Source of the DNA: Serratia silvae
GTDB lineage: Bacteria > Pseudomonadota > Gammaproteobacteria > Enterobacterales > Enterobacteriaceae
DNA length: 64,000 bases
Direction: 5' to 3'
Assembly (NCBI RefSeq): GCF_023282985.1
Contig: NZ_JAGQDC010000015.1
Span: 1-64,000 of the forward strand
Of the stretch, positions 38,280 through 52,611 are shown one piece after another (the first letter of the stretch is position 1; every line of letters begins with the position of its first letter). The notes beneath the pieces are model-generated. The model made no database searches. It had not been told where the DNA came from and saw only the letters and a program-made list of their open reading frames with translations. The translations under genes and the position numbers were made by a program.

Positions 38280-39131
38280 TTAACTGACTCTCCTGTTCAT
38301 TGTTTGTGTCATTCCCATCGCAATAATTGAAATGATGACGAGTATTTCACCGGCCAGCTGGAGTTGACCGCCTGCATAGCCGAAAAAGGGTAGTGATATC
38401 AGCGTGACGACCACTGGTGACAACGCACGTAGCGCTGTGGCAACATGAAAATCAATGCTTCCCGCTGATTTAATGTAGGCAAACATCGAGTAAAAGATGA
38501 ACGCGGCACTCAATACGCTGTAAACGACGCCCTGAATCGCAATCTCACTGAAGTACCATTCCCCTTGATGACCGGCAAAACAACTGACCAGTACCAGCAG
38601 AAAAAAACCGTTGATTCCCAGAGGCGCACAGGGATGAACATCAGCAGTTTTCTTTTTCAATACGGCGTAATTAAGTGCAAAAAACAGTGAAGAAAGCAGA
38701 GTAAACATCACTGCTTCGAAGGTAACATTACCTGTAGCGTCAGGCAGAGAAGAAAGTGCCACCCCAGAAATGCAGGCCAGCAGCACAAAAAGCTTTGTCA
38801 TTGTCAGTTTTTCGCGAAACCACAGCACTGATATCAGTGTGCCGAAAATAATGTAGCTACGTGCAATGAAGGAATGCGTTCCCGGCGTCAGTTGTTCAAG
38901 CCCCTTGTAGAAACACCAGGTACCAAGCGTATTGAAGATAACCGATGCCATACCATTGCGCGAACAGAGATACCGGGCCATCTCGCTCAGGCGGGCATGC
39001 ATTAACGCCAGAGCAATAAATGTCAGGGAATAAATAATAAGAAAAGCATTTTCACTGACCCGGCTGAAGCTGACTTTAGCCAGTAGCACGGAGAGTGCAT
39101 TCAGAAAAATGGAAAGAAGCTGATAATACAT
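38280..39131 (-). CDS. EamA-family membrane transporter
   Basis: Membrane protein of 283 residues with about ten hydrophobic helices and two EamA-type repeats: AKVSFSRVSENAFLIIYSL in the first, and LRALSPVVVTLISLPFFGYAGG with AGEILVIISIIAMGM in the second. Substrate unknown; export of a product made by the neighbouring enzymes is plausible. It abuts the NUDIX gene with no gap, and its base composition looks AT-richer than the core genes on either side. It is unrelated in close sequence to the EamA protein encoded at 22312-23229. Confidence 0.85.
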   Translation of the reverse strand: MYYQLLSIFLNALSVLLAKVSFSRVSENAFLIIYSLTFIALALMHARLSEMARYLCSRNGMASVIFNTLGTWCFYKGLEQLTPGTHSFIARSYIIFGTLISVLWFREKLTMTKLFVLLACISGVALSSLPDATGNVTFEAVMFTLLSSLFFALNYAVLKKKTADVHPCAPLGINGFFLLVLVSCFAGHQGEWYFSEIAIQGVVYSVLSAAFIFYSMFAYIKSAGSIDFHVATALRALSPVVVTLISLPFFGYAGGQLQLAGEILVIISIIAMGMTQTMNRRVS

Positions 39132-39560
39132 GGATCACCACAGGTAGTTTTTTATGATATCAGCGATTTTGCTGATGATGATGTTTTTCTTATGCAGGGA
39201 TGAGGGAGAACGCCCTCGTGCCAGATCGTGGTGTATTCTCTGAATAGAAATTTCACCTGTCCGCATACAATAAACCAAATCCTTTTAATAATTTTAATTC
39301 GACAGTAAAGTTTGACTCTCGATTGTTACTGAAAAATTTCGTCAATATTGCAAATGAAAGACAGATAGAGCGCACAAACGCTGGGCAGAAGAAAAAAAAG
39401 GAAGCAGTACTTGCAAGGTGAGAGTGGAGAAATAAATATCAAGATTAACAATGATTACATTGTTAGCGTACGTTTTCGCTCCATTGGCCCTCAGACCCCG
39501 TGGAGGGTGTTTTGAACATGGCGGCAATCTAATGAATTGCACTGAGTTTGCTCTAAAAAC
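39132..39560. other. Intergenic region between the island and rpmE
   Basis: AT-rich stretch of some 430 bases. I see an ATCAGC...GCTGAT hairpin near 39155-39175, close to the start of the transporter gene, and no frame with family resemblance. It presumably contains the island promoter and the right boundary of the insertion; no direct repeats or attachment site were recognised. Confidence 0.4.
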
Positions 39561-39561
39561 G

Positions 39562-39588
39562 AAAAAAGGCGCCCGAAGGCGCCTTTTT
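39562..39588 (-). terminator. rpmE terminator
   Basis: GGCGCC-CGAA-GGCGCC stem with A-run before and T-run after; read from the minus strand it follows the rpmE stop closely. It is nearly symmetrical and could also stop transcripts from the other side. Confidence 0.85.
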
Positions 39589-39607
39589 CATCTGACGATA
39601 AGAAAAC

Positions 39608-39823
39608 TTATTTCTTAACGCCTGGTACGCTGAAACGCTTGTTGAAGCGGTCAACGCGACCACCGGTAGCAACATCACGCTGCTTGCCAGTGTAGAACGG
39701 GTGGCATTCGCCACAAACGTCCAGGTTCAGATCGTGACCCACGGTAGAGCGGATTTTGATCACGTTACCGCAAGAGCAGTTTGCAGTAACTTCGTCGTAT
39801 TTAGGGTGAATACCTTTTTTCAT
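39608..39823 (-). CDS. rpmE: 50S ribosomal protein L31, zinc-binding type
   Basis: Protein of 71 residues on the central protuberance of the large subunit. It carries the four cysteines of the C+ (zinc) form: CSC at residues 16-18 and CGEC at 37-40. The paralogue without cysteines (YkgM type), used under zinc shortage, is not in the window. The end [11 protein letters not shown] is normal. It is divergent from priA, as in E. coli. Confidence 0.97.
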   Translation of the reverse strand: MKKGIHPKYDEVTANCSCGNVIKIRSTVGHDLNLDVCGECHPFYTGKQRDVATGGRVDRFNKRFSVPGVKK

Positions 39824-39941
39824 GGGAGAACCTCAGTTAAGGCCGTGTCGCTATCCAGCCCTGTTCCGCCAGACACCACACGTGGTTGATAATAGGTTTT
39901 GATATGGGATTATACCAAAGGCGGCAAATTATACAGAATAA

Positions 39942-42218
<2,277 letters not shown>

Positions 42219-42494
42219 GTGAGAAAATTCTCAATTGCACTGGCAAAGGCAAACGTTTACACCACAATTTGCGAGCGAACTCGAAAAAACCTTCCTGCGT
42301 CACACTTTTCATGCAAATTAGGTAACAAAAGCGATCCGTAATCTGTTTAGAATGTCGGTGAAGGCATTTTTCAGCCAGGCAATGGAATGCTTGAACGTGG
42401 ATGACGCTAAAAATAACACCACCACCGCATGCCAGAATTTGTGAGCAAACTGAAGTAACCGCGTTAGCTGGGTGCTGACGCAAGGAGAAAGGCG

Positions 42495-43523
42495 TTGGAA
42501 CACAAGCAAGAACTACCCATGGCGACCATGAAAGACGTTGCCGAAATGGCCGGCGTTTCCACGGCAACCGTGTCGCGTGCGCTGATGAATCCGGAAAAGG
42601 TGTCAACGCCAACGCGCCAGAAAGTGGAACAGGCCGTGCTGGCCGTGGGTTACTCCCCTCATGCCCTGACACGCAATATCAAACGCAATGAATCCCGCAC
42701 TATCCTGGTGATCGTCCCGGATATCTGCGATCCGTTTTTTGCAGACGTGATCCAGGGGATCGAGCAAACGGCAGCGCAGCAGGGTTATCTGGTGCTGATC
42801 GGAGACTGCGCGCAGCAGAACCAGCAGGAACGCACCTTCGTTAACCTGATCATCACCAAACAAATCGATGGCATGCTGCTGCTCGGCTCCAACCTGCCTT
42901 TCGACGCCAGCAAGGAAGAGCAGCGCAACTTGCCGCCAATGGTGATGGCCAACGAGTTTGCACCGGAGCTGGAACTGCCAACGGTGCATATCGATAACCT
43001 GACCGCTGCGTTTGAAGCCGTACATTATCTGCACCAGCTTGGGCATAAACAGATCGCCTGTATCGCCGGGCCAGAGCAGATGCCGCTGAGCCATTATCGG
43101 TTGCAAGGCTACATTCAGGCGCTACGCCGTAATGGCATTACCGTCGAAAGCAGCTATATTACCCGGGGTGATTTCACTTACGAAGCTGGCGCGCAGGCAT
43201 TAGCCTCGCTGATGGCGCTGCCGAAACCGCCAACGGCGGTCTTTTGCCACAGCGACGTCATGGCGATCGGCGTCTTGTCCCAGGCGAAAAAGCTGGGCTT
43301 GCGAGTACCGCAGGATCTGTCGATTGTCGGCTTTGACGATATCAAGCTGGCACAGTATTGCGATCCGCCGCTGACCACGGTGGCACAACCCCGCTTCCAG
43401 ATTGGCCAGCAGGCGATGTTGCTGCTGCTGGAACAGTTGCATGGGCAAACCGTGAACAGCGGTTCCCGGTTACTGGACAGTGAATTGATCATCAGAGGCA
43501 GCACCGCAGCCCCTAAACGCTAG
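42495..43523 (+). CDS. cytR: LacI-family repressor of nucleoside genes
   Basis: CytR represses nucleoside uptake and catabolism genes together with CRP, and is relieved by cytidine. The N-terminal LacI helix-turn-helix TMKDVAEMAGVSTATVSRAL is followed by SRTILVIVPDICDPFFADVI, PPMVMANEFAPELELPTVHIDN and HSDVMAIGVLSQAKKLGL, all close to E. coli. I accept the TTG start behind AAGGAG at 7-base spacing, because E. coli CytR also has about eight residues before the conserved ATMKDV; an internal ATG would drop eight residues. The upstream region has CRP-like sites. Confidence 0.93.
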   Translation: MEHKQELPMATMKDVAEMAGVSTATVSRALMNPEKVSTPTRQKVEQAVLAVGYSPHALTRNIKRNESRTILVIVPDICDPFFADVIQGIEQTAAQQGYLVLIGDCAQQNQQERTFVNLIITKQIDGMLLLGSNLPFDASKEEQRNLPPMVMANEFAPELELPTVHIDNLTAAFEAVHYLHQLGHKQIACIAGPEQMPLSHYRLQGYIQALRRNGITVESSYITRGDFTYEAGAQALASLMALPKPPTAVFCHSDVMAIGVLSQAKKLGLRVPQDLSIVGFDDIKLAQYCDPPLTTVAQPRFQIGQQAMLLLLEQLHGQTVNSGSRLLDSELIIRGSTAAPKR

Positions 43524-43712
43524 TCAAATATTTTCGGGTTAAGTAACATGGCTGACCCAGCGCCTGCCAAACCGGCGTAATGATTATTGTTGTGGTCATT
43601 TTGCCAGAACTGCTCCCCGGAGCCTGCCGACAAGGCAGCAAGCTGACGCAAAATGGCCGATAAAATAGCTAGAGGATAGGTTTTAACCTCATCACGACAC
43701 AGCGGAATTATA

Positions 43713-44648
43713 GTGGCACAGAGAGACTATGTAGGCCGCGGGCGCTCAGGAGCAGCGCGGCGCAAGACCCCCAGCCGTAAAAAACGCAGTTCTCCAAAGG
43801 TATCCAAAACCGTGGTGGCGCTTGCCGTCGCCATTCTGGTTGTCTTTATCGGTGGTCTTTATTTCATTACCCACAACAAACCGGACGAAACGCCGATTTT
43901 GCCTACGCATGGCACACGCCCGGGCAACGGTCTGCCACCGAAGCCGGAAGAGCGTTGGCGTTACATCAAAGAGCTGGAGAACCGCCAGATCGGCGTCAAA
44001 ACACCTACCGAGCCGACGGCTGGGGGAGAGGTCAATTCCAAAACTCAGTTGACCGACGAACAACGCCAATTGCTGGAGCAGATGCAGGCCGATATGCAGC
44101 AGCGTCCAACGCAGCTGTCTGAAGTGCCTTACAACGATCCTTCACAACTGCGTAACGGTGGGCGTCAGCAACAGGTACAACCGCCGGTACAGCAGCAGAT
44201 AGCGCCACCAGTGCAGCAACAGCAGGTCACTCAGCCTCGCAACCCGTTCAACAACGGCGCTGCACCCGTTCAACAACAACCGGTGCAGCAGCCGAAGCCG
44301 CAGGTACAGCAACCAAAACCACAGGCAGTGACTCCGCCGGTGCAGACCCGTCAACCGGAAGCAGCACCGAAGCCAGAAGTGAAAACGGAAGCGGCCAAGC
44401 CGGAAACCAAACCTGAGTCGAAGCAGAAGTGGATGGTGCAATGTGGTTCGTTCCGCGCAGCCGATCAGGCCGAGTCGGTGCGGGCACAGCTGGCGTTTGA
44501 AGGGGTTGAAAGCCGGGTCACCACAGGCGGTGGCTGGAATCGCGTGATGCTCGGCCCATACAGCAGCCGCGCAGCCGCAGACAAAACCCTGTCGCGCCTG
44601 AAGGGCATTGGCATGTCAAGTTGCATTCCCCTCTCCGTTGGGGGTTGA
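43713..44648 (+). CDS. ftsN: Essential cell division protein FtsN
   Basis: Bitopic inner-membrane protein that triggers septal peptidoglycan synthesis. The cytoplasmic start MAQRDYVGRGRSG is the FtsA-binding tip. A transmembrane helix (VVALAVAILVVFIGGLYFI) lies at about residues 34-52, followed by a long periplasmic Q/P-rich linker (about residues 130-240) and a C-terminal SPOR domain (QKWMVQCGSFRAADQAESVR to the end) that binds denuded glycan. It uses a GTG start. Length is 311 residues, near the E. coli 319. It lies between cytR and hslV, as expected. Confidence 0.95.
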   Translation: MAQRDYVGRGRSGAARRKTPSRKKRSSPKVSKTVVALAVAILVVFIGGLYFITHNKPDETPILPTHGTRPGNGLPPKPEERWRYIKELENRQIGVKTPTEPTAGGEVNSKTQLTDEQRQLLEQMQADMQQRPTQLSEVPYNDPSQLRNGGRQQQVQPPVQQQIAPPVQQQQVTQPRNPFNNGAAPVQQQPVQQPKPQVQQPKPQAVTPPVQTRQPEAAPKPEVKTEAAKPETKPESKQKWMVQCGSFRAADQAESVRAQLAFEGVESRVTTGGGWNRVMLGPYSSRAAADKTLSRLKGIGMSSCIPLSVGG

Positions 44649-44750
44649 AAAGCGTCAATCTCCCCCCATCTATACTCTCAATATGCCTCGTAGTCTCTGC
44701 CAACGCAGAGGCTGCGGGGACTTCTTTCCGTCTGCAACGAGGGTCTGCTC

Positions 44751-45281
44751 GTGACAACAATTGTAAGCGTACGCCGCAACGGCCAGGTAGTGATCGGTGG
44801 CGATGGCCAGGCCACACTGGGCAACACGGTAATGAAGGGCAACGTCAAAAAAGTCCGTCGCCTGTATAACGATAAAGTGATTGCCGGTTTCGCCGGGGGT
44901 ACGGCTGACGCTTTTACCCTGTTCGAACTGTTCGAGCGCAAGCTGGAGATGCACCAGGGCCATCTGGTGAAAGCGGCCGTTGAGCTGGCGAAAGACTGGC
45001 GTACCGACCGCATGCTACGCAAGCTGGAAGCACTGCTGGCAGTAGCCGATGAAAATGCCTCACTGATCATCACCGGTAACGGTGACGTGATCCAGCCTGA
45101 AAATGATTTGATTGCTATCGGTTCTGGTGGCCCTTATGCCCAGTCTGCCGCTCGTGCGCTGTTGGAAAATACCGAATTAAGCGCTCGCGAGATCGTGGAT
45201 AAATCCCTCAACATCGCCGGTGACATCTGTATTTACACCAACCATTTCCACACCATTGAAGAATTGCCTTCCAAAGCGTAA
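44751..45281 (+). CDS. hslV: ATP-dependent protease subunit HslV (ClpQ)
   Basis: Peptidase subunit of the HslUV heat-shock protease. The N-terminal TTIVSVRR gives the catalytic Thr after Met removal, and [20 protein letters not shown] and [15 protein letters not shown] are proteasome-type motifs. It uses a GTG start. Length is 176 residues, the E. coli length. It is followed after 12 bases by hslU, so the two form an operon. A sigma-32 promoter should precede it, but I did not fix one. Confidence 0.97.
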   Translation: MTTIVSVRRNGQVVIGGDGQATLGNTVMKGNVKKVRRLYNDKVIAGFAGGTADAFTLFELFERKLEMHQGHLVKAAVELAKDWRTDRMLRKLEALLAVADENASLIITGNGDVIQPENDLIAIGSGGPYAQSAARALLENTELSAREIVDKSLNIAGDICIYTNHFHTIEELPSKA

Positions 45282-45293
45282 GGATCGAATACC

Positions 45294-46628
45294 ATGTCTG
45301 AAATGACCCCGCGCGAGATCGTCAGCGAACTGGACAGCTACATTATTGGCCAAAACAAAGCCAAACGTGCTGTCGCCATTGCCCTGCGCAACCGCTGGCG
45401 CCGGATGCAGCTCAACGAGATGCTGCGTCACGAAGTCACCCCAAAAAATATTCTGATGATCGGCCCGACCGGCGTCGGTAAAACCGAGATCGCCCGTCGT
45501 CTGGCTAAACTGGCCAACGCTCCCTTCATCAAGGTAGAAGCCACCAAGTTCACCGAAGTGGGCTATGTGGGTAAAGAAGTGGACTCTATCATCCGCGATC
45601 TGACCGATGCCGCCGTGAAAATGGTGCGTCTGCAATCGATCGAGAAAAACCGCACCCGTGCGGAAGAGATGGCAGAAGAACGCATTCTCGACGTGCTGAT
45701 CCCACCGGCCAAGAACAATTGGGGCCAGCCAGAAGAACATCAAGAGCCTTCTGCCGCACGTCAGGCATTCCGCAAGAAGCTGCGTGAAGGCCAGTTGGAC
45801 GATAAAGACATTGAGATCGATCTGGCTGCAGCACCGATGGGCGTGGAAATCATGGCCCCTCCGGGCATGGAAGAGATGACCAACCAGCTACAATCGATGT
45901 TCCAGAACCTTGGTGGGCAAAAACAGAAGCCCCGCAAGCTGAAGATCAAAGAAGCCTTCAAACTGCTGATCGAAGAAGAAGCCGCCAAGCTGGTGAATCC
46001 GGAAGAGCTGAAAGAGCAGGCAGTGGAAGCGGTTGAGCAACACGGTATCGTGTTTATCGATGAGATCGACAAAATCTGTAAGCGCAGCGGCCAGAGCTCC
46101 GGCCCAGACGTGTCCCGCGAGGGCGTCCAACGCGACCTGCTGCCGCTGGTGGAAGGCTGTACGGTATCGACCAAGCACGGCATGGTGAAAACCGATCACA
46201 TTCTGTTTATCGCCTCCGGTGCGTTCCAGACCGCCAGCCCTTCCGACCTGATCCCGGAACTGCAAGGCCGTCTGCCAATTCGCGTTGAGCTGCAAGCGCT
46301 GACCACGGAAGATTTTGAGCGTATCCTGACCGAGCCAAGCGCGTCGCTTACCGAGCAGTACAAAGCGTTGATGGCCACCGAAGGCGTCACCATCGATTTC
46401 ACCGCTGACGGTATTCGCCGCATCGCCGAAGCCGCCTGGCAGGTTAACGAAAGCACCGAAAACATCGGCGCGCGTCGTCTGCACACCGTACTGGAGCGTC
46501 TGATGGAAGATATTTCGTACGATGCGAGTGAAATTGGTGGCCAATCCATTACAATTGACGCCGAATACGTACGCAATCATCTGGATGAACTGGTAGCGGA
46601 TGAAGATCTGAGTCGTTTTATCCTATAA
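45294..46628 (+). CDS. hslU: HslU ATPase (ClpY)
   Basis: AAA+ unfoldase partner of HslV. Walker [14 protein letters not shown] lies near residue 60 and the pore motif GYVGKEVDS near residue 90. An inserted I-domain follows (about 110-240). Walker B is [13 protein letters not shown] near residue 252, and the C-terminal tail ends DEDLSRFIL, the segment that docks into HslV. Length is 444 residues against 443 in E. coli. A strong terminator follows, separating it from menA. Confidence 0.98.
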   Translation: MSEMTPREIVSELDSYIIGQNKAKRAVAIALRNRWRRMQLNEMLRHEVTPKNILMIGPTGVGKTEIARRLAKLANAPFIKVEATKFTEVGYVGKEVDSIIRDLTDAAVKMVRLQSIEKNRTRAEEMAEERILDVLIPPAKNNWGQPEEHQEPSAARQAFRKKLREGQLDDKDIEIDLAAAPMGVEIMAPPGMEEMTNQLQSMFQNLGGQKQKPRKLKIKEAFKLLIEEEAAKLVNPEELKEQAVEAVEQHGIVFIDEIDKICKRSGQSSGPDVSREGVQRDLLPLVEGCTVSTKHGMVKTDHILFIASGAFQTASPSDLIPELQGRLPIRVELQALTTEDFERILTEPSASLTEQYKALMATEGVTIDFTADGIRRIAEAAWQVNESTENIGARRLHTVLERLMEDISYDASEIGGQSITIDAEYVRNHLDELVADEDLSRFIL

Positions 46629-46659
46629 TCGCTCTATCACTGTCCTGTCAGTTATCTTT

Positions 46660-46691
46660 GTGGGAGGCATTGCCTCCCACATTTGTTTTTA
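46660..46691 (+). terminator. hslVU terminator
   Basis: GTGGGAGGCA and TGCCTCCCAC arms form a ten-base-pair stem followed by ATTTGTTTTT. Confidence 0.88.
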
Positions 46692-46725
46692 ACGGACACC
46701 GTCTTTTGACTTACTGAAGCGAAAT

Positions 46726-47643
46726 ATGAGCTCATCAACCACCACCACCCCGGCCAGAGCCTGGCTGGAAAGTTTACGACCACGTACCCTGCCATTGGCC
46801 TTTGCCTCTATCGTTGTCGGTTCCGCGATTGCCGCCTGGCAGGGCAGCCTGAAGCCCGGTGTGGCGCTGTTGGCTCTGCTGACCGCAGGTCTGCTGCAGA
46901 TCCTCTCCAACCTGGCCAACGATTACGGCGATGCAGTAAAAGGCAGCGATAAAGAAGACCGTATCGGTCCATTGCGTGGCATGCAAAAAGGCATGATCAC
47001 CCAAAGCCAGATGAAACGGGCCTTGATGCTGACGGTGGTGTTGATCGCCATTTCCGGTTGCTGGCTAATCGCCGTCGCCTGTGAAAAACCCAGCGATGTG
47101 GTGGGCTTTCTGGTGCTGGGCGGGTTAGCTATCGTCGCGGCCATTACCTATACCGTGGGCACCAAACCTTACGGTTATCTGGGGCTAGGCGATATTTCGG
47201 TATTGGTGTTTTTCGGCTGGCTCAGCGTGGCAGGTACTTACTATCTACAGACTCACACTTTCGACAGCGTCGTGATGCTGCCAGCCACCGCCTGTGGCCT
47301 GTTGGCAGCAGCGGTGTTAAACATCAATAATCTGCGCGATATCGAAAGTGACCGCGCCAACGGCAAAAATACTCTGGCCGTTCGCCTTGGCCCACAGAAT
47401 GCGCGCTATTACCACGCAATGCTGCTGATTGCCGCCGTGGTCTGCTTTGCCCTGTTCACCCTGCTTAACCTGCACAGCCTATGGGGCTGGCTGTTTGTGC
47501 TGGCCATCCCGTTTCTGTATCGACACGGTATGCGTGTCTTACGTGACCCTACGGCCGTCGGTATGCGTCCGATGCTGGAACATATGGTCAAGGCCGCCTT
47601 GCTTGCCAACGTGCTGTTTGCTATTGGTGTGGTGCTCAGTTAG
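46726..47643 (+). CDS. menA: 1,4-dihydroxy-2-naphthoate octaprenyltransferase
   Basis: UbiA-type membrane prenyltransferase that makes demethylmenaquinone. The first Asp-rich motif is in NLANDYGDAVKGSDKEDR near residue 65 and the second in NNLRDIESDRANGKNTLAVR near residue 205. About eight or nine hydrophobic helices are visible. Length is 305 residues, near the E. coli 308. It lies between hslU and rraA, as in E. coli. Confidence 0.96.
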   Translation: MSSSTTTTPARAWLESLRPRTLPLAFASIVVGSAIAAWQGSLKPGVALLALLTAGLLQILSNLANDYGDAVKGSDKEDRIGPLRGMQKGMITQSQMKRALMLTVVLIAISGCWLIAVACEKPSDVVGFLVLGGLAIVAAITYTVGTKPYGYLGLGDISVLVFFGWLSVAGTYYLQTHTFDSVVMLPATACGLLAAAVLNINNLRDIESDRANGKNTLAVRLGPQNARYYHAMLLIAAVVCFALFTLLNLHSLWGWLFVLAIPFLYRHGMRVLRDPTAVGMRPMLEHMVKAALLANVLFAIGVVLS

Positions 47644-47741
47644 GTGAAACTCAGGTGCCAGAGCGCATACTGGCACTGATGATTTTGCCAACGGGGCGAA
47701 TAAAGGGATATACTGGTTATTCCAGCGGCAAACAGACGTAA

Positions 47742-48233
<492 letters not shown>

Positions 48234-48247
48234 CCGCAGAAAATGAC

Positions 48248-48272
48248 AAAGGGCGCCTGAGGCGCCCTTTTC
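48248..48272. terminator. Bidirectional terminator between rraA and zapB
   Basis: GGGCGCC-TGA-GGCGCCC stem with AAA before and TTTT after. Confidence 0.85.
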
Positions 48273-48287
48273 GTTGGTGCTAATGGA

Positions 48288-48527
48288 TCAGACTTCTTCC
48301 ATTTTACCCAGCAATGCGCGCAAACGATCTTGCCACACGTGCTGCTCTTCTTTCAGCTGCTGGTTTTCACGCACCAGTGATTCGTGATTACCCGCAGCGC
48401 TCTGGACTTCCTGAGACAGGGAATTATTTTTCTCTTTCAGCTCTTCAATTTCCATCTGCAACAGCGTGATGGTATCAATCGCCTGCTGAACTTTTGCTTC
48501 CAGTTTTTCAAATACTTCAAATGACAT
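48288..48527 (-). CDS. zapB: Cell division factor ZapB
   Basis: Small coiled-coil protein of 79 residues that joins the Z ring through ZapA. Almost the whole sequence (about residues 5-75) is heptad-rich: [38 protein letters not shown]. It ends LLGKMEEV, as in E. coli. It converges on rraA. The region upstream leads to the glpF control region. Confidence 0.96.
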   Translation of the reverse strand: MSFEVFEKLEAKVQQAIDTITLLQMEIEELKEKNNSLSQEVQSAAGNHESLVRENQQLKEEQHVWQDRLRALLGKMEEV

Positions 48528-49048
48528 TCTTCAGTCCCCTCATGATAGCAAGGCGTACATCCATAAGTAGCGCCGCAACATCAGCTGCAGCTACTGCGAA
48601 TATGCTCGCGTAACCAACAGGCCCAACGCCTGTCTCGATAAAACCTTTCCCGCAATAAAAACGATTGTAAGTAGCCAGCCTCCCAGTGTCTAGCAACATA
48701 CCGACCCAACGCGCACTCTGTTGCAATTTTCCCACTGTGGCTATCGGTCAAAACTGAAAGTCACCGCGGCCAAGCGGCAGGGTTGTTAACAAATAGAGAC
48801 AAAATAACTGGTCAGATCACCTTTTTATGGTGCAGAAAGAACACCAAACAACGCGAATTCGCTCAATTTTATGACGAGGTACACACATTTTGATTTCGCT
48901 ATTTCTCGTTTATGCTCGTTAACGATAAATTTACATCACGCCCTCAACCGATAAGGGGACGTGAAGAAAAACTCTGTAGCCCAAGGCCAAAACGCCAACG
49001 CGTCAAGCCTAGATAACCTATAACCGTCGTCTGCAGGACAATAACATT
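48528..49048 (+). other. zapB-glpF intergenic control region
   Basis: About 520 bases holding the divergent zapB and glpF promoters. A GlpR operator candidate is listed separately. A 72-codon frame in the minus direction next to zapB has no family resemblance and no good ribosome site. The segment before glpF (GACGTGAAGAAAAACTCTG onward) is a long AT-rich leader. Confidence 0.5.
48911..48930 (+). promoter_or_regulatory. GlpR operator candidate upstream of glpF
   Basis: TATGCTCGTTAACGATAAAT matches the GlpR consensus WATGTTCGWTAWCGAACATW at 16 of 20 positions, including the central CGTTAACG. GlpR represses glpFKX-type operons until glycerol-3-phosphate accumulates. CRP sites are expected nearby but were not fixed. 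Confidence 0.72.
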
Positions 49049-51446
<2,398 letters not shown>

Positions 51447-51465
51447 TTCGTTTTACCCTGCAACA

Positions 51466-51492
51466 GCGCTGCCTACGGGCAGCGTTTTTTTT
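51466..51492 (+). terminator. Terminator after glpK
   Basis: CGCTGCC-TACG-GGCAGCG stem followed by eight T. It lies between glpK and glpX, so glpX either depends on read-through or has its own promoter. Confidence 0.85.
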
Positions 51493-51567
51493 GCCTCGCC
51501 CTGCCTCCTTCCCCCTGTGGTAAACTTTGCCAATATTTTCTTCCCTTTACTCACTGACAGGTTTGCC

Positions 51568-52578
51568 ATGAAACGTGAATTAGCCATCGAATTTTCCCGC
51601 GTTACCGAAGCCGCCGCACTTGCGGGTTATAAATGGTTGGGACGCGGCGACAAAAACGCCGCCGACGGTGCCGCCGTCAATGCCATGCGCATTATGCTCA
51701 ACAGGGTGGATATCGATGGCCGGATCGTGATCGGTGAGGGTGAGATTGATGAAGCCCCGATGCTGTATATCGGCGAAAACGTCGGCACCGGGCTAGGCGA
51801 TGCGGTGGATATTGCCGTCGATCCCATCGAAGGCACGCGCATGACCGCAATGGGGCAATCCAATGCCCTGGCGGTCCTGGCAGTAGGCGATCGTGGCACA
51901 TTCCTCCACGCACCTGATATGTATATGGAAAAGTTGGTCGTCGGCCCGCAGGCGCGTGGAGTGATCGATCTCAACTTGCCGCTAGCCACCAACCTGAACA
52001 ACGTCGCGGCCCGCCTAGGCAAGCCATTGAAGGAGCTAACGGTGATCACGTTGGCTAAACCGCGCCACGATGCGGTGATCGCAGAAATGCAGCAACTCGG
52101 GGTGAAGGTTTTCGCTATTCCCGACGGTGATGTCGCAGCGTCGATCCTGACCTGTATGCCGGAAAGTGAAGTGGATGTGATGTACGGCATCGGTGGCGCG
52201 CCGGAAGGTGTTATCTCCGCTGCGGTGATCCGTGCGCTGGATGGCGATATGCAGGCCCGCCTGCTGGCTCGTCATCAGGTCAAAGGGGATAACGAAGATA
52301 ATCGCCGTATCGGCGAGCAGGAGCTGGCCCGCTGTAAAGAAATGGGCATCGAAGCCGGTAAGGTGTTGGTGCTGGATGAAATGGCGCGCAACGATAACGT
52401 GATCTTTGCCGCGACCGGCATCACCAAGGGCGATCTGCTGGAGGGCATCAGCCGCAAAGGCAATATAGCCACCACCGAAACCCTGCTAATCCGGGGCAAA
52501 TCGCGCACTATCCGCCGTATCCGTTCGACCCACTATCTGGATCGCAAAGACCCCGCGCTGCACGAATTCCTGCTATAA
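51568..52578 (+). CDS. glpX: Fructose-1,6-bisphosphatase class II
   Basis: Mn-dependent phosphatase of gluconeogenesis. It has MRIMLNRVDIDGRIVIGEGE and DEAPMLYIGENVGTG near residue 60, then the lithium-sensitive-phosphatase motif VDIAVDPIEGTRMTAMGQ near residue 85. Starting at MKRELAIEFSRVTEAAALA gives 336 residues, as in E. coli; the frame is open far upstream into glpK, but that part is not family sequence. It completes the glycerol-to-hexose route with glpFK. Confidence 0.97.
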   Translation: MKRELAIEFSRVTEAAALAGYKWLGRGDKNAADGAAVNAMRIMLNRVDIDGRIVIGEGEIDEAPMLYIGENVGTGLGDAVDIAVDPIEGTRMTAMGQSNALAVLAVGDRGTFLHAPDMYMEKLVVGPQARGVIDLNLPLATNLNNVAARLGKPLKELTVITLAKPRHDAVIAEMQQLGVKVFAIPDGDVAASILTCMPESEVDVMYGIGGAPEGVISAAVIRALDGDMQARLLARHQVKGDNEDNRRIGEQELARCKEMGIEAGKVLVLDEMARNDNVIFAATGITKGDLLEGISRKGNIATTETLLIRGKSRTIRRIRSTHYLDRKDPALHEFLL

Positions 52579-52611
52579 CGCTTAGGGGCGCAAGCACGCG
52601 CCCCTTCTCGA

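Noticed and set aside
45888..46580. 230-codon minus-strand frame opposite hslU
   Set aside because: Antisense to hslU; composition is a reflection of the real gene.
48517..48735. 72-codon minus-strand frame next to zapB
   Set aside because: No ribosome site, overlaps the zapB start and resembles no known small protein.
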